Positions 16,438-26,007 are shown, counted from the stretch's first letter. The stretch: DNA of 64,000 bases from Chitinophaga sp. H8 (GCF_040567655.1 NZ_JBEXAC010000004.1:1-64000); one strand, 5' to 3'. Notes: a model not told the origin generated them from the letters alone. A program made the numbers and translations.

Positions 16438-16902
16438 ATGAAAAGCAAGTTTTTTTTATTGAAAGATTCGTACAAAATACCCCTCATTTTGACCGGTGTG
16501 GTACTGCTGTTCACTACAGCTATTTTAATGACGACATATTGCGAAAAGCGGGCAGATATATACCTGCTACCTGAAGGCTTTAATGGCACTGCTACCGTAT
16601 TCTTTAACGAGCCTGCCGGAGCACCTGAAAACCGAAGTGGTGAAAAACGCACTTTTAAAATTCCCGCGTCTGGAACTTTACACACGCAAAGTAATTATAA
16701 AAAGAAGTGGAACAACTATTACTATGTAAAATCAGACGGTAGCTTACGGCAATTGATGTACGGAGACGCACGTATGGCCGGAGGGGTTTCTTATCGCGGT
16801 GATTTTGATAGTGCATGGGTTCAGGAAATGAATGTCTCTGAACTCGACACCAATGGCAAAAAGCTAACTGTTGCTACGATTATTGTAAAACGCAATTATT
16901 GA
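16438..16902 (+). CDS. membrane-anchored hypothetical protein (possibly DUF6843-like)
   Basis: A 154-residue protein with one N-terminal membrane segment (residues 14-33, PLILTGVVLLFTTAILMTTY) and a periplasmic beta-rich domain. The YLLPEGFNGTATVFFNEPAG region and the IPASGTL motif resemble what I recall of the DUF6843 domain. No catalytic residues are apparent. It is separate from the downstream minus-strand gene by a strong two-way terminator. Family assignment is tentative and function unknown. Confidence 0.6.
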   Translation: MKSKFFLLKDSYKIPLILTGVVLLFTTAILMTTYCEKRADIYLLPEGFNGTATVFFNEPAGAPENRSGEKRTFKIPASGTLHTQSNYKKKWNNYYYVKSDGSLRQLMYGDARMAGGVSYRGDFDSAWVQEMNVSELDTNGKKLTVATIIVKRNY

Positions 16903-16928
16903 CATCATTTTTAAATTACAACATAAAC

Positions 16929-16986
16929 AAGCCACTTGGAAGGATGAGCGTTTATATCCTAAACATTCATTCTCTCCAAGTGGCTT
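16929..16986. terminator. bidirectional terminator hairpin
   Basis: AAGCCACTTGGA (16929-16940) and TCCAAGTGGCTT (16975-16986) form a perfect 12-base-pair stem; the loop can fold further through GGATGA/TCATT and GTTT/AAAC. It lies between two convergent genes. Confidence 0.75.
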
Positions 16987-17003
16987 TCTGACGTTACCCC
17001 TGC

Positions 17004-17297
17004 CTATTTGGTACTAAGTGCTTTTAGTTTTTCACTTAGTTCGGTTAAGCCTGCTTTTGTAAGATAATCATCAGCAATTACGTGTAATTCCTGCAATGCT
17101 TCCTGCGGAATGCTTTCCAGCAACGCAGACGATTTATCATCATCTTTCGCCATCAGCCCACGTTTGAGGACACTGTGCAATAACAATACGTTTTTGCGGG
17201 AGATCCTCATGTCAATCTTCACTGTTTCACTCATGCCAGGGATACTGAGAATAGTATCATACACTTTGGCTACATCACTTGTTGTTAGCATAATCAC
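17004..17297 (-). CDS. small helical element-borne protein, unknown function
   Basis: A 97-residue soluble protein, mostly helical, with acidic and basic heptads (ETVKIDMRISRKNVLLLHSVL, then EALQELHVIADDYL). The start could also be the third codon. I have no family name for it. It is transcribed away from the primase gene, with 150 bases between the two starts that probably hold both promoters. Confidence 0.6.
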   Translation of the reverse strand: MIMLTTSDVAKVYDTILSIPGMSETVKIDMRISRKNVLLLHSVLKRGLMAKDDDKSSALLESIPQEALQELHVIADDYLTKAGLTELSEKLKALSTK

Positions 17298-17447
17298 ACG
17301 ATTTTAATTAAACAATACTCACTGCACAAAAGTAAATAACACTACTCTCTGCATCCTCATCAAAATATGATGAGGATAGGTGAATCCCATATCACCTGTT
17401 TAACTTCGCTTAGAAGAACTGAATGTGTATTTGATAAATGTGTGGTT

Positions 17448-18350
17448 ATGGATTTCAGTAAAAACAGGCTTTCCATCAGCGAAGCCAAAGAAATTGACAT
17501 GGTTCATTTCCTTGCGGGCTTAGGTTATGAACCTGCAAAGATCAGGAACAACGATTATTGGTATCACTCCCCTTTACGGGATGAAAAGACACCTTCGTTT
17601 AAGGTTAACAGGAGGCTAAACCGTTGGTACGATCATGGTCTTGGCAAAGGCGGCAACCTGGTTGACTTTGCTATTCTCTTTCACGGGTGTACCGTGTCCG
17701 AATTACTCCAGAATTTAAGCGGTAATTTTTCCTTTCAAAAGCCGGTTTCCCAACAATCATTTGCGAGAGAAGAACAGGAAAAGCAGATAAAGATTTTAGG
17801 CGATTTTGTGCTGTCTTCCAACGCCCTTTTAAGGTATTTGCAACAACGGCGAATACCCGTTGATGTGGCTGATCGTTACTGCCGGGAAGTGCGTTACGAA
17901 CTTAATGGAAAAGTCTATTACGGTATCGGTTTCAGGAATGATCTGGGAGGCTTTGAAATACGCAATCCTTACTTTAAAGCCAGCAGCTCTCCTAAAGGCA
18001 TTACGAGCTTTGATAATAATGCCGATGAAGTAATCGTCTTTGAAGGCTTTACCGATTTCCTTTCTTTCAGGGCCATCCATCAACAAGACCCCGAAGACCG
18101 CTTTGATTTTGTAGTGCTAAACTCTGTTTCCTTCTTTGAAACTGCACGTCCCTTTATGGAAAAACATAACGCTATCAAGCTCTATCTGGACAGGGATGCA
18201 ACCGGACAAAATTGCAGTCGCTATGCACTTTCCCTAAGTGCCAAATACAAAGATGAAAGCAGTCTTTATCAAAACCATAAGGACTTCAACGACTGGGTAA
18301 TAAATTTCGGTAAGGCTGAGAAGAAACATATAAGACAAAAACTGAGATAA
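17448..18350 (+). CDS. mobilization primase with Toprim domain
   Basis: A 300-residue protein with an N-terminal CHC2-like region that has kept its fold but lost the zinc cysteines (YWYHSPLRDEKTPSF, then WYDHGLGKGGNLVDFA), and a Toprim domain with E199 (VIVFEGFTDF) and D248/D250 (YLDRDATG). Such primases prime the complementary strand after transfer of single-stranded DNA in Bacteroidota mobile elements. The frame is open 27 codons further upstream, but the ATG at 17448 gives the natural protein start (MDFSKNRLSISEAKEIDMV). It is the first gene of the mobilization module. Confidence 0.88.
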   Translation: MDFSKNRLSISEAKEIDMVHFLAGLGYEPAKIRNNDYWYHSPLRDEKTPSFKVNRRLNRWYDHGLGKGGNLVDFAILFHGCTVSELLQNLSGNFSFQKPVSQQSFAREEQEKQIKILGDFVLSSNALLRYLQQRRIPVDVADRYCREVRYELNGKVYYGIGFRNDLGGFEIRNPYFKASSSPKGITSFDNNADEVIVFEGFTDFLSFRAIHQQDPEDRFDFVVLNSVSFFETARPFMEKHNAIKLYLDRDATGQNCSRYALSLSAKYKDESSLYQNHKDFNDWVINFGKAEKKHIRQKLR

Positions 18351-18449
18351 GTAATACAGAGGCTGTAAGGCAGGCTTTAGTTCATTTGAAGCTGTTTTCT
18401 TACACACTCTGGAAGCCTTTAAAATGTTTTAAAGACGTTCAAAAGGCTG

Positions 18450-18540
18450 AAAGATTGCAACTTTCCCGCAATCGGCCAGATGAACGGTTGTTAAACAACC
18501 GGATCTGGCTGCCCATCACTCGGAACTCGTGGGCAGGGCG
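18450..18540. other. candidate origin of transfer (oriT)
   Basis: A cluster of inverted repeats lies directly before the relaxosome genes: GATTGC (18453-18458) / GCAATC (18468-18473); CCAGAT (18476-18481) / ATCTGG (18503-18508) flanking a 15-base palindrome GGTTGTT-A-AACAACC (18486-18500); and CTGCCCA (18509-18515) / TGGGCAG (18530-18536). Densely packed inverted repeats upstream of mob genes are the usual sign of oriT. The nick site is not identified. The rest of 18351-18584 shows no supported gene. Confidence 0.55.
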
Positions 18541-18584
18541 TCTGGAAGGTATAAATGAGTTTGAAAACGTGAAAATGATTAGTG

Positions 18585-18974
18585 ATGGAAGGACAAAATT
18601 CAAACAGAACACGCATTATCGGCCTGCGTCTAACGCCCGATGAGTATGCGAAAATTGAAAAGAAATGGAAGGCTTCTACCTGTCGTAAGCTAAGCGACTA
18701 TGTACGCCGCAGCATCTTCGATAAGCCCGTTGTTACGACCTACCGTAACACCTCACAGGATGACTTAATGACAGAACTTACACGGCTTCGCAACGAGCTA
18801 AACGCAGTTGGAAACAACTTCAATCAGGCCGTTAAAAAGCTGCACACGCTGAGCCAGATAGCTGAATTTAGGAGCTGGTTGATTGCTTACGAGGTAGAGA
18901 AAAAGATCCTTAGCAATAAGGTTGATGAGGTCAGGAATAACGTAAAAAAAATACTGGAAATATGGTTGCAGTGA
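18585..18974 (+). CDS. relaxosome accessory protein (MobC/NikA-like, ribbon-helix-helix)
   Basis: A 129-residue DNA-binding protein. The N-terminus (RIIGLRLTPDEYAKIEKKWK, then SDYVRRSIF) is a ribbon-helix-helix of the kind that binds oriT and helps the relaxase. The C-terminal half is a helical domain with RLRNELNAVGNNFNQAVKKL, typical of PF05713-like mobilization proteins. A GTG lies one codon upstream, but the ATG is the better start. Its end overlaps the relaxase start by 13 bases, so the two are translationally coupled. Confidence 0.88.
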   Translation: MEGQNSNRTRIIGLRLTPDEYAKIEKKWKASTCRKLSDYVRRSIFDKPVVTTYRNTSQDDLMTELTRLRNELNAVGNNFNQAVKKLHTLSQIAEFRSWLIAYEVEKKILSNKVDEVRNNVKKILEIWLQ

Positions 18975-20269
18975 TCAAAGCAGGCCACTCCATGCACCGT
19001 ATTTTCAACTACAATGAAAACAAGGTAAAAGAAGGTGTAGCGGAGTGCATCGGAGCAGAAAATTTCCCTTTAAACGCAGATGAAATGAGCCTGAAAATTA
19101 AGCTGGGCTATCTGCTGAAAAGGACAGAATTGAACGAGAATGTTAAACGAAACAGCGTACACATTTCGCTCAACTTTGACCCTTCTGAAGCTCATTTGAG
19201 CAAAGAAAAGCTGATGCAAATTGCCAATGTCTATATGCAAAAAATAGGCTTTGGTGACCAGCCTTATCTTGTTTATCAGCACCACGATGCAGGCCACCCC
19301 CATATACACGTAGTTACCACCAATATTCAGCCTGATGGCAAGCGAATTGACCTGCATCACCTGGGTATTCGCAAGTCAGAACCGGCACGTAAGGAGATTG
19401 AAAAAATGTTCAGTCTTGTAGTAGCCGATGCACACGCAAGACGGGAAGCATTCAGGTTAAAGCCGGTAGATGTAAAGAAGGTACAGTACGGGCGTACTGA
19501 AACTAAAAGAGCCATCACAAATGTGCTGGATGCAGTGCTGGATAAGTACAAATATACCAGCTTGCCGGAACTGAATGCAGTTTTGAAACAGTACAATATA
19601 ATCGCTGATCGTGGCAGTGAAGAATCAAGAATTTTTCAGGGAGGCGGCCTTGTTTACCGGATACTCGATGAAGATGGAAAACCTATCGGTGTACCTATAA
19701 AAGCCAGCGACTTTTACAACAAGCCTACCCTGAAATTTCTGGAAGAAAAATACAGTTCTAATGATACCCAACGCCAGCCGTTCAAAGCCCGTGTACAAAC
19801 TGAAATAGACAGGTTGTTTGTTGGCAAAACTTCCACGCTTGATGAGTTAGTTGCACAACTTCAAAAGAAAGGCATTCACATTGCTTTGCGCAGTAGCGAT
19901 ACAGGTTTAATCTACGGGATAACTTACGTAGATCACCAGACCAAATGTGTCTTTAATGGTAGCACATTAGGAAAGCAATACAGTGCCAAAGCCATTCAGG
20001 AAAGATGCAGTTCCCCGAAACCTATCAAACAGAACCTATTACCAAATGCAGGTCAAAAAACAGGACAATCATCATTGCCTGCCCACAATACTAACACAGG
20101 TCTTTCATCCACTTTACACAACAATACTAATCCGGCTGATACAATTCCTAAAGACAACATGCTGGATGCCCTTTTACAACCGGAGCAGGCAGCCGATTAC
20201 ATACCCGGCCAGCTAAAGAAAAAGGGCAGAAAAAAGAAAAGAAGAAAGAACATTTCCAATAACCAATAA
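18962..20269 (+). CDS. relaxase / mobilization nuclease (MOBP type)
   Basis: A 435-residue relaxase of the PF03432 family. The candidate catalytic tyrosine is Y17 in the YNENKV motif. The metal-binding histidines are H112, H114 and H116 (HHDAGHPHIHVVTTNI). It would nick one strand at oriT and stay covalently bound to the 5' end for transfer. The C-terminal 100 residues are hydrophilic and end in a Lys/Arg-rich tail (KKKGRKKKRRK) that probably binds DNA or the coupling protein. It overlaps the accessory gene and lies 11 bases before the coupling-protein gene. Confidence 0.93.
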   Translation: MVAVIKAGHSMHRIFNYNENKVKEGVAECIGAENFPLNADEMSLKIKLGYLLKRTELNENVKRNSVHISLNFDPSEAHLSKEKLMQIANVYMQKIGFGDQPYLVYQHHDAGHPHIHVVTTNIQPDGKRIDLHHLGIRKSEPARKEIEKMFSLVVADAHARREAFRLKPVDVKKVQYGRTETKRAITNVLDAVLDKYKYTSLPELNAVLKQYNIIADRGSEESRIFQGGGLVYRILDEDGKPIGVPIKASDFYNKPTLKFLEEKYSSNDTQRQPFKARVQTEIDRLFVGKTSTLDELVAQLQKKGIHIALRSSDTGLIYGITYVDHQTKCVFNGSTLGKQYSAKAIQERCSSPKPIKQNLLPNAGQKTGQSSLPAHNTNTGLSSTLHNNTNPADTIPKDNMLDALLQPEQAADYIPGQLKKKGRKKKRRKNISNNQ

Positions 20270-20280
20270 AACATAAAGCT

Positions 20281-22278
20281 ATGGCAGTACAGACAGGTGA
20301 AAACGAACAGGCTCTGAGGAAAATTCTGGACATGACCAGGTTGATCAGTATCGTTATTTTAGTGATACACTTCTATTATTATTGTTATGCTGCATTCCAT
20401 GAATGGGGATTGACCAGCAGTTTCAGCGACCGGATTTTAGGTAATATTTCCCGCACAGGCATATTCAGCAACTTCGTTAAAAGCAAGTTGATTTCTTTAG
20501 GCTTTTTGGCTATCTCCCTACTCGGAGCAAAAGGGCGCAAAGATGAAAAACTAAGTTATAAAACAGCATTTGCCTATCTCATTACAGGGCTATTGCTATA
20601 CTTTGCCAGTTATCTTTCTCTGCTGCTTGAGTTACATGCGCAGGAGAAGACATTCGTTTATGCAGGTATAACTTCAATAGGATTTTTGCTGGTGCTTTCA
20701 GGCGGTACTTTGCTTTCACGTATTATCAAAAGCAAGTTTAACAACAAGGACATTTTCAACAAGGAAAATGAAACGTTTCCGCAAGAAGAACGCTTTCTGG
20801 AGAACGAGTTTTCGATCAATCTCCCGGCACGTTACAGGCTGAAAAATAAGGTGCGCAATAGCTGGATAAATATCATCAATCCCTTCAGGGCGATTATGGT
20901 ATTGGGTACACCAGGGGCAGGTAAATCTTACTTTGTCATCAGGCACGTCATAACCCAACATATCCGTAAAGGATTTACGATGTTCGTTTACGATTTTAAG
21001 TTTGACGACCTTTCCAGGATCGCCTACAATTCATGGTTAAAAAACAAACACAGGTATCCTAAACCACCGAGGTTTTTTGTTATCAATTTTGACGACCTAA
21101 CAAGAAGCCATCGTTGCAATCCTTTAGAGCCGTCTGCCATGACGGACATAACCGATGCCGCAGAATCCGCACGTACTATTTTAATGGGCTTAAACAGGGA
21201 GTGGATAAAACGCCAGGGCGATTTTTTCGTGGAATCGCCAATCAATTTTCTGACTGCGGTAATATGGTATCTGAAGAAATACAAGGACGGTGAATTTTGC
21301 ACACTGCCTCACGTTATCGAGCTGATGCAAGCTGATTATGACAGCCTTTTCACGCTGTTTAGAACAGAAGCCGCTAAAGAATGCGAGGTATTGATTAATC
21401 CGTTTTTGAATGCCTACCTGAACGATGTAATGGAACAGCTTGAAGGCCAGATAGCATCCGCTAAAGTGGCTATGGCAAGGCTTTCTTCCCCTCAATTATA
21501 CTATGTTTTATCAGGCAACGATTTCAACCTCGATGTAAATAATCCCGATGATCCCAAAATCGTGTGCATGGGTAATAATCCGCAGAAAATACAGATCTAC
21601 GGAGCGGTACTTTCTTTATATGTAACCCGTTTGGTAAAACAGGTCAATAAAAAGGGAAAATTGAAAAGCAGTTTGGTGTTTGACGAGTTTCCTACAATCT
21701 ATCTGAACAATATGGATAGCCTGATTGCTACGGCGAGAAGTAATAAAGTTTCTACGTGCTTAGGTATTCAGGATTTCAGCCAGCTCCGTAAGGATTATGG
21801 CAGAGAACAGGCCGATGTGATTATGAATATTACAGGCAATATTGTATCCGGACAAGTAACGGGAGATACAGCAAAACAGCTTTCAGAACGCTTTGGCAAA
21901 ATCATGCAGGACAGGGAAAGCTATTCAATCAATAGTGGTGACACATCTATTAGCCGTTCAAAGCAACTGGAAACTGCTATACCTCCCTCAAAAATATCTG
22001 CACTGAGTTCCGGTGAGTTTGTGGGAATGGTAGCTGACGACCCGGACAACAAAATTGAACTAAAAGCCTTCCATTGTGAAATCATCAACGATCATGAAGC
22101 ACTAAAAAGGGAGGAAGAAGGCTATAAGGATATAGAAGTTATCCGTAAACTCGATACCAGTATGGTACAGCGTAATTACTTTCAAATAAAGCAGGATATA
22201 CAGGATATTATTCAGTCAGAAATGGAACGGTTACTAAACGATCCGGGCTTAGCACATTTGGTTGTACGGAAAGGCTAA
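20281..22278 (+). CDS. type IV coupling protein (TraG/VirD4-like, Bacteroidota MobC)
   Basis: A 665-residue inner-membrane ATPase that brings the relaxase-DNA complex to the secretion channel. About four hydrophobic segments occupy residues 20-145. Walker A is at 209-217 (GTPGAGKSYF) and Walker B at D468-E469 (SSLVFDEFPTIY). The ATPase region continues through VIMNITGNIVSGQV. The secretion system itself is not in this window, so the partner must lie left of it or be supplied by another element. Confidence 0.93.
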   Translation: MAVQTGENEQALRKILDMTRLISIVILVIHFYYYCYAAFHEWGLTSSFSDRILGNISRTGIFSNFVKSKLISLGFLAISLLGAKGRKDEKLSYKTAFAYLITGLLLYFASYLSLLLELHAQEKTFVYAGITSIGFLLVLSGGTLLSRIIKSKFNNKDIFNKENETFPQEERFLENEFSINLPARYRLKNKVRNSWINIINPFRAIMVLGTPGAGKSYFVIRHVITQHIRKGFTMFVYDFKFDDLSRIAYNSWLKNKHRYPKPPRFFVINFDDLTRSHRCNPLEPSAMTDITDAAESARTILMGLNREWIKRQGDFFVESPINFLTAVIWYLKKYKDGEFCTLPHVIELMQADYDSLFTLFRTEAAKECEVLINPFLNAYLNDVMEQLEGQIASAKVAMARLSSPQLYYVLSGNDFNLDVNNPDDPKIVCMGNNPQKIQIYGAVLSLYVTRLVKQVNKKGKLKSSLVFDEFPTIYLNNMDSLIATARSNKVSTCLGIQDFSQLRKDYGREQADVIMNITGNIVSGQVTGDTAKQLSERFGKIMQDRESYSINSGDTSISRSKQLETAIPPSKISALSSGEFVGMVADDPDNKIELKAFHCEIINDHEALKREEEGYKDIEVIRKLDTSMVQRNYFQIKQDIQDIIQSEMERLLNDPGLAHLVVRKG

Positions 22279-22410
22279 CGTCTCTTTGAAATAGATTGTT
22301 TTTATTTTCATATATTGCATATACAGAAGTCTTTTCCAAACAAGCTATCGTAGAAGATATCGTTTTAGTGTGCTTATATAGCCTTTTTTAGCCGATAAAA
22401 TAACTGTGTA

Positions 22411-23085
22411 ATGAAATTCAGAATAGTCATCGTCAATACCATATTATTTTTTTGTTCACTAAACCTATATGCTCAATCGGTTACGATTGGAAAACATGAG
22501 CTGCAAGCAATAAGTGTTTTGACCGTTAAAGAAAAAATAGGGAATAAAGAGATAGTTAAAGTAGTAAAAGACCCCTCAGTTAAAGAATTTGATGAACCGA
22601 CTTTTGCCAGGCTGAAAAACGTTAGTTTCATTAATGGCGTGATTGAATTAGAAATGATGAGCAAGCTGCTTTCCGATGCTCCTGAATTTGCTCGTGGTTT
22701 TATTGGTATAGCTTTCCGAATCAATGAAACTAATGATAAGTATGAAAGTATATATCTGCGTCCTACCAATGCACGGGCAAATGATCAAATCAGACGAAAT
22801 CACACCATTCAATACTATGCGTATCCAGACTATAAATTTGATCGGTTACGTAAAGAATCACCTGAAAAATATGAATCCTATTCAGACATGGCAATGAACG
22901 AATGGATTAAAGTACGCATTGAGATCAAGGACAGTACGGCAAAGTTGTTTCTTAATAACAACAGGCAACCTTCATTGATTGTAAACGACCTAAAACATGG
23001 TATAGGAGTAAGGGGTAGTATAGGCTTATGGGTTGATATAGGCACTGAAGGCTATTTCAGAAATATTAAGATTACCCAACAGTAA
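22411..23085 (+). CDS. secreted LamG/concanavalin-like domain protein
   Basis: A 224-residue protein with signal peptide (MKFRIVIVNTILFFCSLNLYAQ). The body is beta-rich and ends in an arrangement seen in laminin-G or GH16-like jelly rolls: FINGVIELEMMSK, then FARGFIGIAFRIN, then WIKVRIEIKDSTAKLFLNNN and IGLWVDIGTEGYFRNIKI. No catalytic pair is evident, so it probably binds a ligand rather than cleaving it. Its stop codon directly abuts the stop of the convergent porin gene, with no terminator between. Confidence 0.75.
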   Translation: MKFRIVIVNTILFFCSLNLYAQSVTIGKHELQAISVLTVKEKIGNKEIVKVVKDPSVKEFDEPTFARLKNVSFINGVIELEMMSKLLSDAPEFARGFIGIAFRINETNDKYESIYLRPTNARANDQIRRNHTIQYYAYPDYKFDRLRKESPEKYESYSDMAMNEWIKVRIEIKDSTAKLFLNNNRQPSLIVNDLKHGIGVRGSIGLWVDIGTEGYFRNIKITQQ

Positions 23086-24315
23086 TCAGAAATAAGTTGA
23101 GATGCCAAATTGAAATCCTCCTAATCTTGAAGGAGGATTACCTAAAATATCCTTCTGCCAGTTATAACGATAATTAAATCTTATAACGGTTTGCGCGGTA
23201 GGCCGCCAACTGATAGCCGGTACAATTGAGAAAACCTCATCCGATATATTGCTTCCTGTTGATTTGAACTTTCCCTTATTCCAATCAACATATTCCAACC
23301 GTAATGCTGCATTCAACACCGCACTTTCAAAACCGAACATCGGCCTCTTTAATAACGGCTGAACAAAATCTATAAAACCGCCTTGTTGTTTTCGGCCAAA
23401 TTGTTCAGTGTAGGTATCAGGAATATCTACATTTATCCATGCCCATTCAGCATTGATATAAGTTTTCAGTTCTGGAATTGTAGTATTAAAATCCACAGCT
23501 ACAACATTAACAGCTCGCTTCTTATCCAGGATTATTCCGTCTTCCTGAAATTTGTTGTATATCCCTCCCATAAAGGACAATCCCAATTCACCGATTTTTC
23601 TGTTCCGCACTGCTACTTTTGCTGTGAGTAGAGGACTTCCATTAAAACTTTCCTCGAAGCGATCTTTATTTTCTTTCGTCGCTGGCAGAAAGGTTCTATT
23701 CTGCGTATTGGCAATTATTTTGTCATCGAAACCATTTGTCAGATAGGCTTCGTAAGCATACACCCAATCCGTGTTGTACTTTTTACCATATATCCCAAAA
23801 CCTACATTGCTCCAGGTGGCTGGCAACATTTGCGTAGCAGAAATAGGCCGGTCAACAAATTCCCACTTTGGCCCGTCATGATTTTGATTAAATGCGCCTA
23901 TGGGATTCATAACTATTCCGCCACGAAAATTCAATAAGGGAGCGAACTCAAAGTCAACTGAGGCAAACTCTATATTTATCTCTTTAGTCCCATCTTCAAA
24001 TTCAATTTCAGTAAGGAATTTTATTCTTTTTGATATAGATGATGCTACAAACAAAGTCAATCGCTGCATTTTAAATTGATGCCCCTCTGATATTCCGTTC
24101 TCACCCAAATACTGGTAGTTGGCTTCTACATATCCTCCTAATGCAACCGGGGTCTTTCCAATTTGTAAGAATGGACGATCATAGACTGCATCCATGTTTA
24201 ACGACAAAGAATCGGCTTTTGCAGGGACACGCCGTAACAATTCAGGATCAATTTGCGCAAAAGCTACCTGAACAAGTAGAACATAAAAGACAAGAAGAGC
24301 TATTATGCGTTTCAT
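23086..24315 (-). CDS. outer-membrane porin (phosphate-selective porin O/P-like)
   Basis: A 409-residue beta-barrel protein with signal peptide (MKRIIALLVFYVLLVQVAFAQ). The body shows alternating beta strands and aromatic girdles (GGYVEANYQYLGENG, FLTEIEFEDGTKEINIEFASVDFEF), and ends with a C-terminal Phe (FGISTYF), as expected for insertion by the Bam machinery. The pattern is that of phosphate-selective porin O/P proteins. It overlaps the Rieske gene by four bases (ATGA), so it belongs to the di-heme/Rieske operon and may admit its substrate. Confidence 0.82.
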   Translation of the reverse strand: MKRIIALLVFYVLLVQVAFAQIDPELLRRVPAKADSLSLNMDAVYDRPFLQIGKTPVALGGYVEANYQYLGENGISEGHQFKMQRLTLFVASSISKRIKFLTEIEFEDGTKEINIEFASVDFEFAPLLNFRGGIVMNPIGAFNQNHDGPKWEFVDRPISATQMLPATWSNVGFGIYGKKYNTDWVYAYEAYLTNGFDDKIIANTQNRTFLPATKENKDRFEESFNGSPLLTAKVAVRNRKIGELGLSFMGGIYNKFQEDGIILDKKRAVNVVAVDFNTTIPELKTYINAEWAWINVDIPDTYTEQFGRKQQGGFIDFVQPLLKRPMFGFESAVLNAALRLEYVDWNKGKFKSTGSNISDEVFSIVPAISWRPTAQTVIRFNYRYNWQKDILGNPPSRLGGFQFGISTYF

Positions 24316-24755
24316 ACTTTCCTAAGATCAATGAATATTTGGTTGTTTATAACGGACACCGGAAAGCTGCGTAAATTCGTTGTGGCAGGCCCATTGGTTA
24401 CCTGTCCTCTGTTATTGTATTCACTTCCATGTGCAGGACACTGCAAGTAACTTCCTGCAACCTGTACTTCAGCTCCCTGGTGTGCACACTGCATCCATAG
24501 TGCTGAATAATCGTTTTCACTGAAACGATAGATACAGATTGGAAACTTCAATTCTTCGTTGCGTATGATGATGTATGAGCGCCATGATGATTTTCCTCGC
24601 TTTCTTTCTTTGAAATCGTCTATGTCCACTAAGATGCCATCACGGTTTAGGTTTCCTGAAATGTAATGGATTGCGCCACATGAGGGCAATAAGCTGGCAA
24701 AAGCTCCAGCTAAACAGGCATTGCAACTACTTTTAATAAATTCTCTTCTTTGCAT
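24312..24755 (-). CDS. Rieske [2Fe-2S] protein
   Basis: A 147-residue protein with a twin-arginine-like start (MQRREFIKSS) and a hydrophobic stretch with cysteines, followed by a Rieske domain. The cluster ligands are C90-A-H92 and C106-P-A-H109. The second loop runs into GSEYNNRGQVTNGPATTNL, as in soluble Rieske ferredoxins. The Arg-Arg start suggests export in the folded state with its cluster. It lies in one operon between a di-heme lipoprotein and a porin, so it probably passes electrons in a periplasmic redox chain; the reaction is unknown. Confidence 0.9.
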   Translation of the reverse strand: MQRREFIKSSCNACLAGAFASLLPSCGAIHYISGNLNRDGILVDIDDFKERKRGKSSWRSYIIIRNEELKFPICIYRFSENDYSALWMQCAHQGAEVQVAGSYLQCPAHGSEYNNRGQVTNGPATTNLRSFPVSVINNQIFIDLRKV

Positions 24756-24766
24756 TATCCATTTTA

Positions 24767-25969
24767 TTAAAGGGATTCAAGAAATTTTATCAGTTTGGCT
24801 TTTTCTGTAGCAGTGAGTTCCTGGTAACTGATCTTACTATTTTGCGCTTCGCCTCCATGCAAGAGAATAGCTTCTTCAATACTTCTTGCTCTACCATCAT
24901 GCAATAAAAAATATTGACCACCTTGTGATTTTTTTGACAACCCGATCCCCCATAACGGTGGAGTTCTCCATTCCGAAGAAACAGCAGTTCCCTCTGTATA
25001 ACCATCATCAAGGCCAGGCCCCATGTCGTGTAATAACATATCGGTATAGGGCGCAAAGGTTTTAAAGGATAAAGCACTGATAGTAGATGCTCCTGTTTTC
25101 ATTTCTGGTACGTGGCATTTCCCGCAACTGATTTGCGTGAAAATGTTTTTACCTGCCACTACATCAGGATTGCCGGCATTTCGTTGTATAGGAGCTTTCA
25201 GTGTCTTCAGATAGAAAACCACATCTATTATTGTTTGGTTGCTAACCTCGGGATCAATTAACTGTCCGTGGTACGTATCGTATGGCTCATAAGTGGAAGC
25301 AATGCCAATATCCTGACTATATGCTGTTGCCGTTTGCTGTAACAAGTCATACGTAGAGGCTTTTTTGCCAAACCTGCCGATGTATTTTCCATTCCGAATA
25401 ATACTGTTAGGTCTGGTAGTTGCATATAGAGGCAAAGCAACCCAGTTAGGTCGTCCCGATATTCCATCACCATCTATATCATCGGGATCTGCAAGCAATA
25501 ACAAATCTGTATCTGTGACTGCATCCAGCAAACCTAAGCCGGTATTGGCAGGCGGCGTAAACTTTGAGAATGTTGCACCTGCGGGAATGTTTTCAGGAAG
25601 GTAGTTGTAAATAGCTCTGTTTTGAAGCTGTGGACCTCCTAAGTGCAAAAATTGATTACCAATACTATCACGCTGACCAAACCTTGTTAATGTTGTGAAA
25701 GGATGACCTTTGCCGTCACCAGCATGACAAGTACCACACGATGTTGCAACAAAAAGAGGCCCAAGCCCTGTTTCCGGTGTGAAAATTTCATCGTTGAAAG
25801 CCACATCACCACGCAGAAACTGAACAGATTGTTCAGGTGTAAGCCCCTCAATAGGCCCGTCAAGGACACTATCATCAGCCGGTGCACTTGGAAGTAGCTT
25901 TTCACACGCAACTAATCCGAAGATAATAACCACCATCATCCCCAAGACAATTAAATGCTTTCTACCCAT
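24767..25969 (-). CDS. di-heme oxidoreductase lipoprotein (DHOR / MauG-like peroxidase relative)
   Basis: A 400-residue lipoprotein (signal peptide, lipobox cysteine C22 in GLVACEK). Two c-type heme sites are visible: C78-G-T-C81-H82 and C282-G-K-C285-H286. The length and ATSCGTCHAGDGKGHPF environment fit the di-heme oxidoreductases often called thiol oxidoreductases or putative peroxidases. Such proteins are frequently found in iron-related operons. It is the first gene of the operon, 11 bases before the Rieske gene, behind a promoter overlapped by a possible DtxR-type operator. Confidence 0.88.
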   Translation of the reverse strand: MGRKHLIVLGMMVVIIFGLVACEKLLPSAPADDSVLDGPIEGLTPEQSVQFLRGDVAFNDEIFTPETGLGPLFVATSCGTCHAGDGKGHPFTTLTRFGQRDSIGNQFLHLGGPQLQNRAIYNYLPENIPAGATFSKFTPPANTGLGLLDAVTDTDLLLLADPDDIDGDGISGRPNWVALPLYATTRPNSIIRNGKYIGRFGKKASTYDLLQQTATAYSQDIGIASTYEPYDTYHGQLIDPEVSNQTIIDVVFYLKTLKAPIQRNAGNPDVVAGKNIFTQISCGKCHVPEMKTGASTISALSFKTFAPYTDMLLHDMGPGLDDGYTEGTAVSSEWRTPPLWGIGLSKKSQGGQYFLLHDGRARSIEEAILLHGGEAQNSKISYQELTATEKAKLIKFLESL

Positions 25970-25990
25970 AACGAACTACAAATGTTTAAA

Positions 25991-25998
25991 CAAATCTA
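25991..25998 (-). promoter_or_regulatory. -7 promoter box (TAGATTTG) of the di-heme operon
   Basis: Reads TAGATTTG on the minus strand, an exact TAnnTTTG match 21 bases before the start codon at 25969. A TTG at 26022-26024 could be part of the -33 element. Confidence 0.5.
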
Positions 25999-26007
25999 AA
26001 TAAAAAA

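Noticed and set aside
18386..18643. 85-codon frame before the relaxosome accessory gene
   Set aside because: It covers the inverted-repeat cluster and overlaps the accessory gene in another frame; better explained as oriT.
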